Assembly: GCA_035493595.1 (NCBI GenBank)
Contig: DATJHZ010000281.1
Span: forward strand, 1-15,372
From: DATCRE01 sp035493595
Lineage (GTDB): Bacteria > Bacteroidota > Bacteroidia > Cytophagales > Cyclobacteriaceae
Length of the DNA: 15,372 nucleotides
Direction of reading: 5' to 3'
Below the pieces are notes generated by a model. That model worked only from the letters and a program-made list of their open reading frames with translations. It made no database searches and had not been told where the DNA came from. Positions 12,883 through 15,372 of this stretch are shown here, one piece after another (the first letter of the stretch is position 1; each line of letters begins with the position of its first letter). A program made the translations under genes and the position numbers.

Positions 12883-15372
12883 TTGCGAACTGTGCGGACT
12901 AGTTTTTTACTCATAATTCTCTTTTTCGTTGTCTCTCCGTTGTGGGCGCAGGTTGAACCCGTGGTAAAAACACCGCCGGGGGTTCTGCATGTTAAATCCG
13001 ATTCTTCACAAGTTAAGCCTGACTCTCTTACATTATCCTCTGATTCTACTAAAACAAAATCAGATTCAACAAAAGTCCCTGCAAAGAAGGGTGATATTGA
13101 AACAACAATCAATTATTCAGCCAGAGATTCCATTTTTACCAGCATGGATAACAAGATGGTTTGGCTTTATGGCGAGGCAAAGATCACATACGGAGAGATT
13201 CAGTTAGAAGCCGAGGAAGTAGTAATAGACTATGTTCATAATACGGTAACAGCCCATGGTATTAGGGATTCACTCGGACATGTGTCTGGTTATCCTGTCT
13301 TTAAGAACGGGCAGGAGTTATATGAGACAAAGGATATCATTTATAATTTCAAGACAAAGCGGGCAGCCATTAGTGAAGTAGTAACTCAGCAAGGCGAAGG
13401 CTATTTGCATGGCGATAAGGTTTTTAAGAATGAAAAAGGAGAATTGCTTAGCCTTCGAAATAGTTATACAACCTGTAATCTTGAACATCCTCATTATAGA
13501 ATCAGGGCTACTAAAACGAAGGCTATACCGAATGATAAGATTGTAGCCGGACCTTTTTATTTTGAGTTCAATGAAATTCCATTGCCAATAGGATTTTTAT
13601 TTGGGATGTTTCCCGCACAGCGTACAAGTAAATCTGGTATCATCTTTCCATCTTATGGTGAAGACCGGAGACGCGGATTTAACTTACGAAACGGTGGTTA
13701 TTTTTTCGACATTAACGATTATGTAAAACTTGCACTAACGGCCGATATCTATTCAAAAGGTGGTTATTCTGTTTATGCCCGTTCAAATTATATTCAAAAA
13801 TATCACTACAGTGGTAGCGTGAACTTCAGTGTATCGCATACTAAAACAGCTGATAAAATTGAATCACCTATTATATCGAATGACTTTTACCTCACATGGA
13901 GTCACTCACCTCAATCAAAAGGTACTGGTCGTTTTTCGGCATCTGTAAATGCGGCAACATCTACCTACAATAAGAATAACAACATGACTCAGGGGCTTTC
14001 CAATGAGTTAAGCACTACACGTCTGAATAACATTACAACAAAGCTCTCGTCAAACGTTTCATATAGTAAGAAATTCACAAATACACCTTTATCATTGGGT
14101 GTTAACTTTAGCCATAACCAGGATCTGGTGACTAAAATAGTTGACCTTCCATTCCCTGTATTAACACTGAACATGGCCAATCAATATCCATTTCAGCGGC
14201 AAGGTAAAACAGGTTTCTTTGATAATTTTTCTGTTGGTTATTCAATGGCGGCTTCTAATCGTATTACAAATAATCTGGGTAGACTCACGCCAACCGCTAC
14301 CAAGGACAGTATTGCACCTTTTAACTTTCAGAACCTTGGTACATTTTTTCAAAATGCAAAAAAAGGCATTCGTCATACCATTCCAATGTCTTTTTCTTTT
14401 AAAGCACTGAAGTATTTTACCATTTCACCTTCTGTTAGTTATGATGAACGATGGTATTTTGAAAAATTAAACTGGACATATACCAAAGTGAATAGCACTT
14501 ACCAATATGTGTCAAAGAAAGAGGCTGGATTTAATCGCATTGCTAACTACAGTGTAAGTACTGGATTAACAACCAGGCTTTATGGTATGTACAATTTTAA
14601 ACGAGGAAGTGTAAAGGCTATTCGCCACGTCATCAATCCAAATATATCATTTGCCTATACTCCTAATTTTGCGGTAAATAAAAAATATTTTGATCAAGTT
14701 AAAGTACCCAATACTGCCACTACTATCACCGGTGACTCGGTTATTGTTTACAAATCAAAATTTGATGGATTTGTTTATGGAGGATCTAATACCGGAAAGA
14801 GTGGTTCCATTGGTTTTGGTATTGGTAATAATCTGGAGATGAAAGTTAAGAGTGAAAAAGATACCGTTGCCAGAAAAGTAAGTCTGCTCAATAACTTATC
14901 AATCAATTCAAGCTATAACCTCATGGCTGATTCTTTCAAACTTGCCCCCTTCAGCATGGCAGCGAATACGAACGTTTTGAATAATCTATTGAACATGAAT
15001 ATTTCAGCATCGCTGGATCCCTACTATTACGAGACTTATCATCCAGGCAATAATGAAAATATCACTCGTGAAAAGAGAACTCGGGAGTATGCGTGGAATG
15101 GAGGAGGCGTTGGCCGGATTACGAATGGTACATTGGCGTTAAGCACCAACCTTAATCCGAAGGGCCGAAAGAAAGATCAAGAAACCCGCGACAAAGTCGG
15201 GAAGTCAAATTTACCGGAACAAGTCAAACAGGATATCATTGCGAACCCAAATGCATACATAGATTTTAATATCCCGTGGAATTTGAATGTGAGTTACAAT
15301 GCAAACTATACGCACTCTCTTAATAGTACGCCGAAAGTAACGCAGACGCTTCAGTTTTCTGGTGATATATCA
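12883..15372 (+). CDS. lptD: LptD-like outer-membrane LPS-assembly protein, C-terminus cut by window edge
   Basis: An open frame running off the right edge (830 codons here). It begins with a strong signal peptide, SFLLIILFFVVSPLWA followed by Q. A low-complexity Ser/Asp/Lys linker (about 13000-13080) comes next, then an OstA/LptA-like beta-jellyroll (about 13105-13520: INYSARDSIF, MVWLYGEAKITYGEIQLEAEEVVIDY, YNFKTKRAAISEVVTQQGEGYLHGD). The long region after it is rich in alternating aromatic/polar strands, as in an outer-membrane beta-barrel. The conserved join PFYFEFNEIPLPIGFLFGMFP and SGIIFPSYGEDRRRGFNLRNGGYFF is typical of LptD, which inserts lipopolysaccharide into the outer leaflet. The start is uncertain: ATGs at 12805/12808 are in frame but give an unusually long region before the signal peptide and precede the best promoter. 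TTG 12883 or GTG 12892 fit better. It is divergent from the amidase-MCE pair. Confidence 0.87.
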   Translation, partial: MRTVRTSFLLIILFFVVSPLWAQVEPVVKTPPGVLHVKSDSSQVKPDSLTLSSDSTKTKSDSTKVPAKKGDIETTINYSARDSIFTSMDNKMVWLYGEAKITYGEIQLEAEEVVIDYVHNTVTAHGIRDSLGHVSGYPVFKNGQELYETKDIIYNFKTKRAAISEVVTQQGEGYLHGDKVFKNEKGELLSLRNSYTTCNLEHPHYRIRATKTKAIPNDKIVAGPFYFEFNEIPLPIGFLFGMFPAQRTSKSGIIFPSYGEDRRRGFNLRNGGYFFDINDYVKLALTADIYSKGGYSVYARSNYIQKYHYSGSVNFSVSHTKTADKIESPIISNDFYLTWSHSPQSKGTGRFSASVNAATSTYNKNNNMTQGLSNELSTTRLNNITTKLSSNVSYSKKFTNTPLSLGVNFSHNQDLVTKIVDLPFPVLTLNMANQYPFQRQGKTGFFDNFSVGYSMAASNRITNNLGRLTPTATKDSIAPFNFQNLGTFFQNAKKGIRHTIPMSFSFKALKYFTISPSVSYDERWYFEKLNWTYTKVNSTYQYVSKKEAGFNRIANYSVSTGLTTRLYGMYNFKRGSVKAIRHVINPNISFAYTPNFAVNKKYFDQVKVPNTATTITGDSVIVYKSKFDGFVYGGSNTGKSGSIGFGIGNNLEMKVKSEKDTVARKVSLLNNLSINSSYNLMADSFKLAPFSMAANTNVLNNLLNMNISASLDPYYYETYHPGNNENITREKRTREYAWNGGGVGRITNGTLALSTNLNPKGRKKDQETRDKVGKSNLPEQVKQDIIANPNAYIDFNIPWNLNVSYNANYTHSLNSTPKVTQTLQFSGDIS

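Noticed and set aside
12879..13112. N-terminal extension of the amidase frame up to an ATG at 13112
   Set aside because: It is antisense to the signal peptide and linker of the LptD-like gene, has no domain or signal features, and follows from base composition of the opposite strand.

Overview
The window looks like chromosomal DNA of a Bacteroidota bacterium, probably of the Cytophagales type. Three signs support this. Several upstream regions carry the phylum's TTTG / TAnnTTTG promoter elements. Strong Shine-Dalgarno sequences are absent. The proteins match Bacteroidota families, including lipoproteins with SC-type lipoboxes, a TlpA-like thioredoxin lipoprotein and an LptD-like outer-membrane protein next to an amidase and an MCE protein. 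No rRNA, tRNA, IS element, integrase or CRISPR array was seen.

Layout. 1-1119 (-) is the N-terminal 373 codons of a methylcrotonyl-CoA-type carboxylase beta subunit, running off the left edge. 1269-2153 (-) is a divergent-motif PhzF-like isomerase, head-to-head with an HxlR-type regulator (2264-2632, +); a perfect 14-bp palindrome lies between them. 2724-3242 (-) is a SnoaL-like lipoprotein. The gene-free stretch 3243-3699 is a dense control region. It holds a palindromic operator-like site, a promoter, a SAM-I (S-box) riboswitch and a 30-codon leader ORF ending in Cys-Cys-Ser. These precede a three-gene + strand operon: glutamate dehydrogenase, a TlpA-like thioredoxin lipoprotein, and an alpha/beta-hydrolase-fold protein whose nucleophile serine is alanine. 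A bidirectional terminator (7143-7181) separates this from a - strand operon metN-metI-metQ-phzF (methionine ABC importer plus a second, canonical PhzF). 11014-12878 (-) is an MCE/MlaD-like protein and an N-acetylmuramoyl-L-alanine amidase. Divergent to these, an LptD-like protein runs off the right edge.

How the parts connect. The most interesting signal is a shared 19-nt site, GTCTATTAAATCWATAGAC, found in only two places that I could see: beside the promoter of the SAM riboswitch/gdh operon, and over the -33 region of the metNIQ-phzF promoter. With the riboswitch and the Cys-ending leader, this suggests a small sulfur-amino-acid regulon. One unidentified transcription factor would act on both operons, and the gdh operon would also be sensed at RNA level through SAM and perhaps cysteine. 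The right-hand genes are a separate cell-envelope module.
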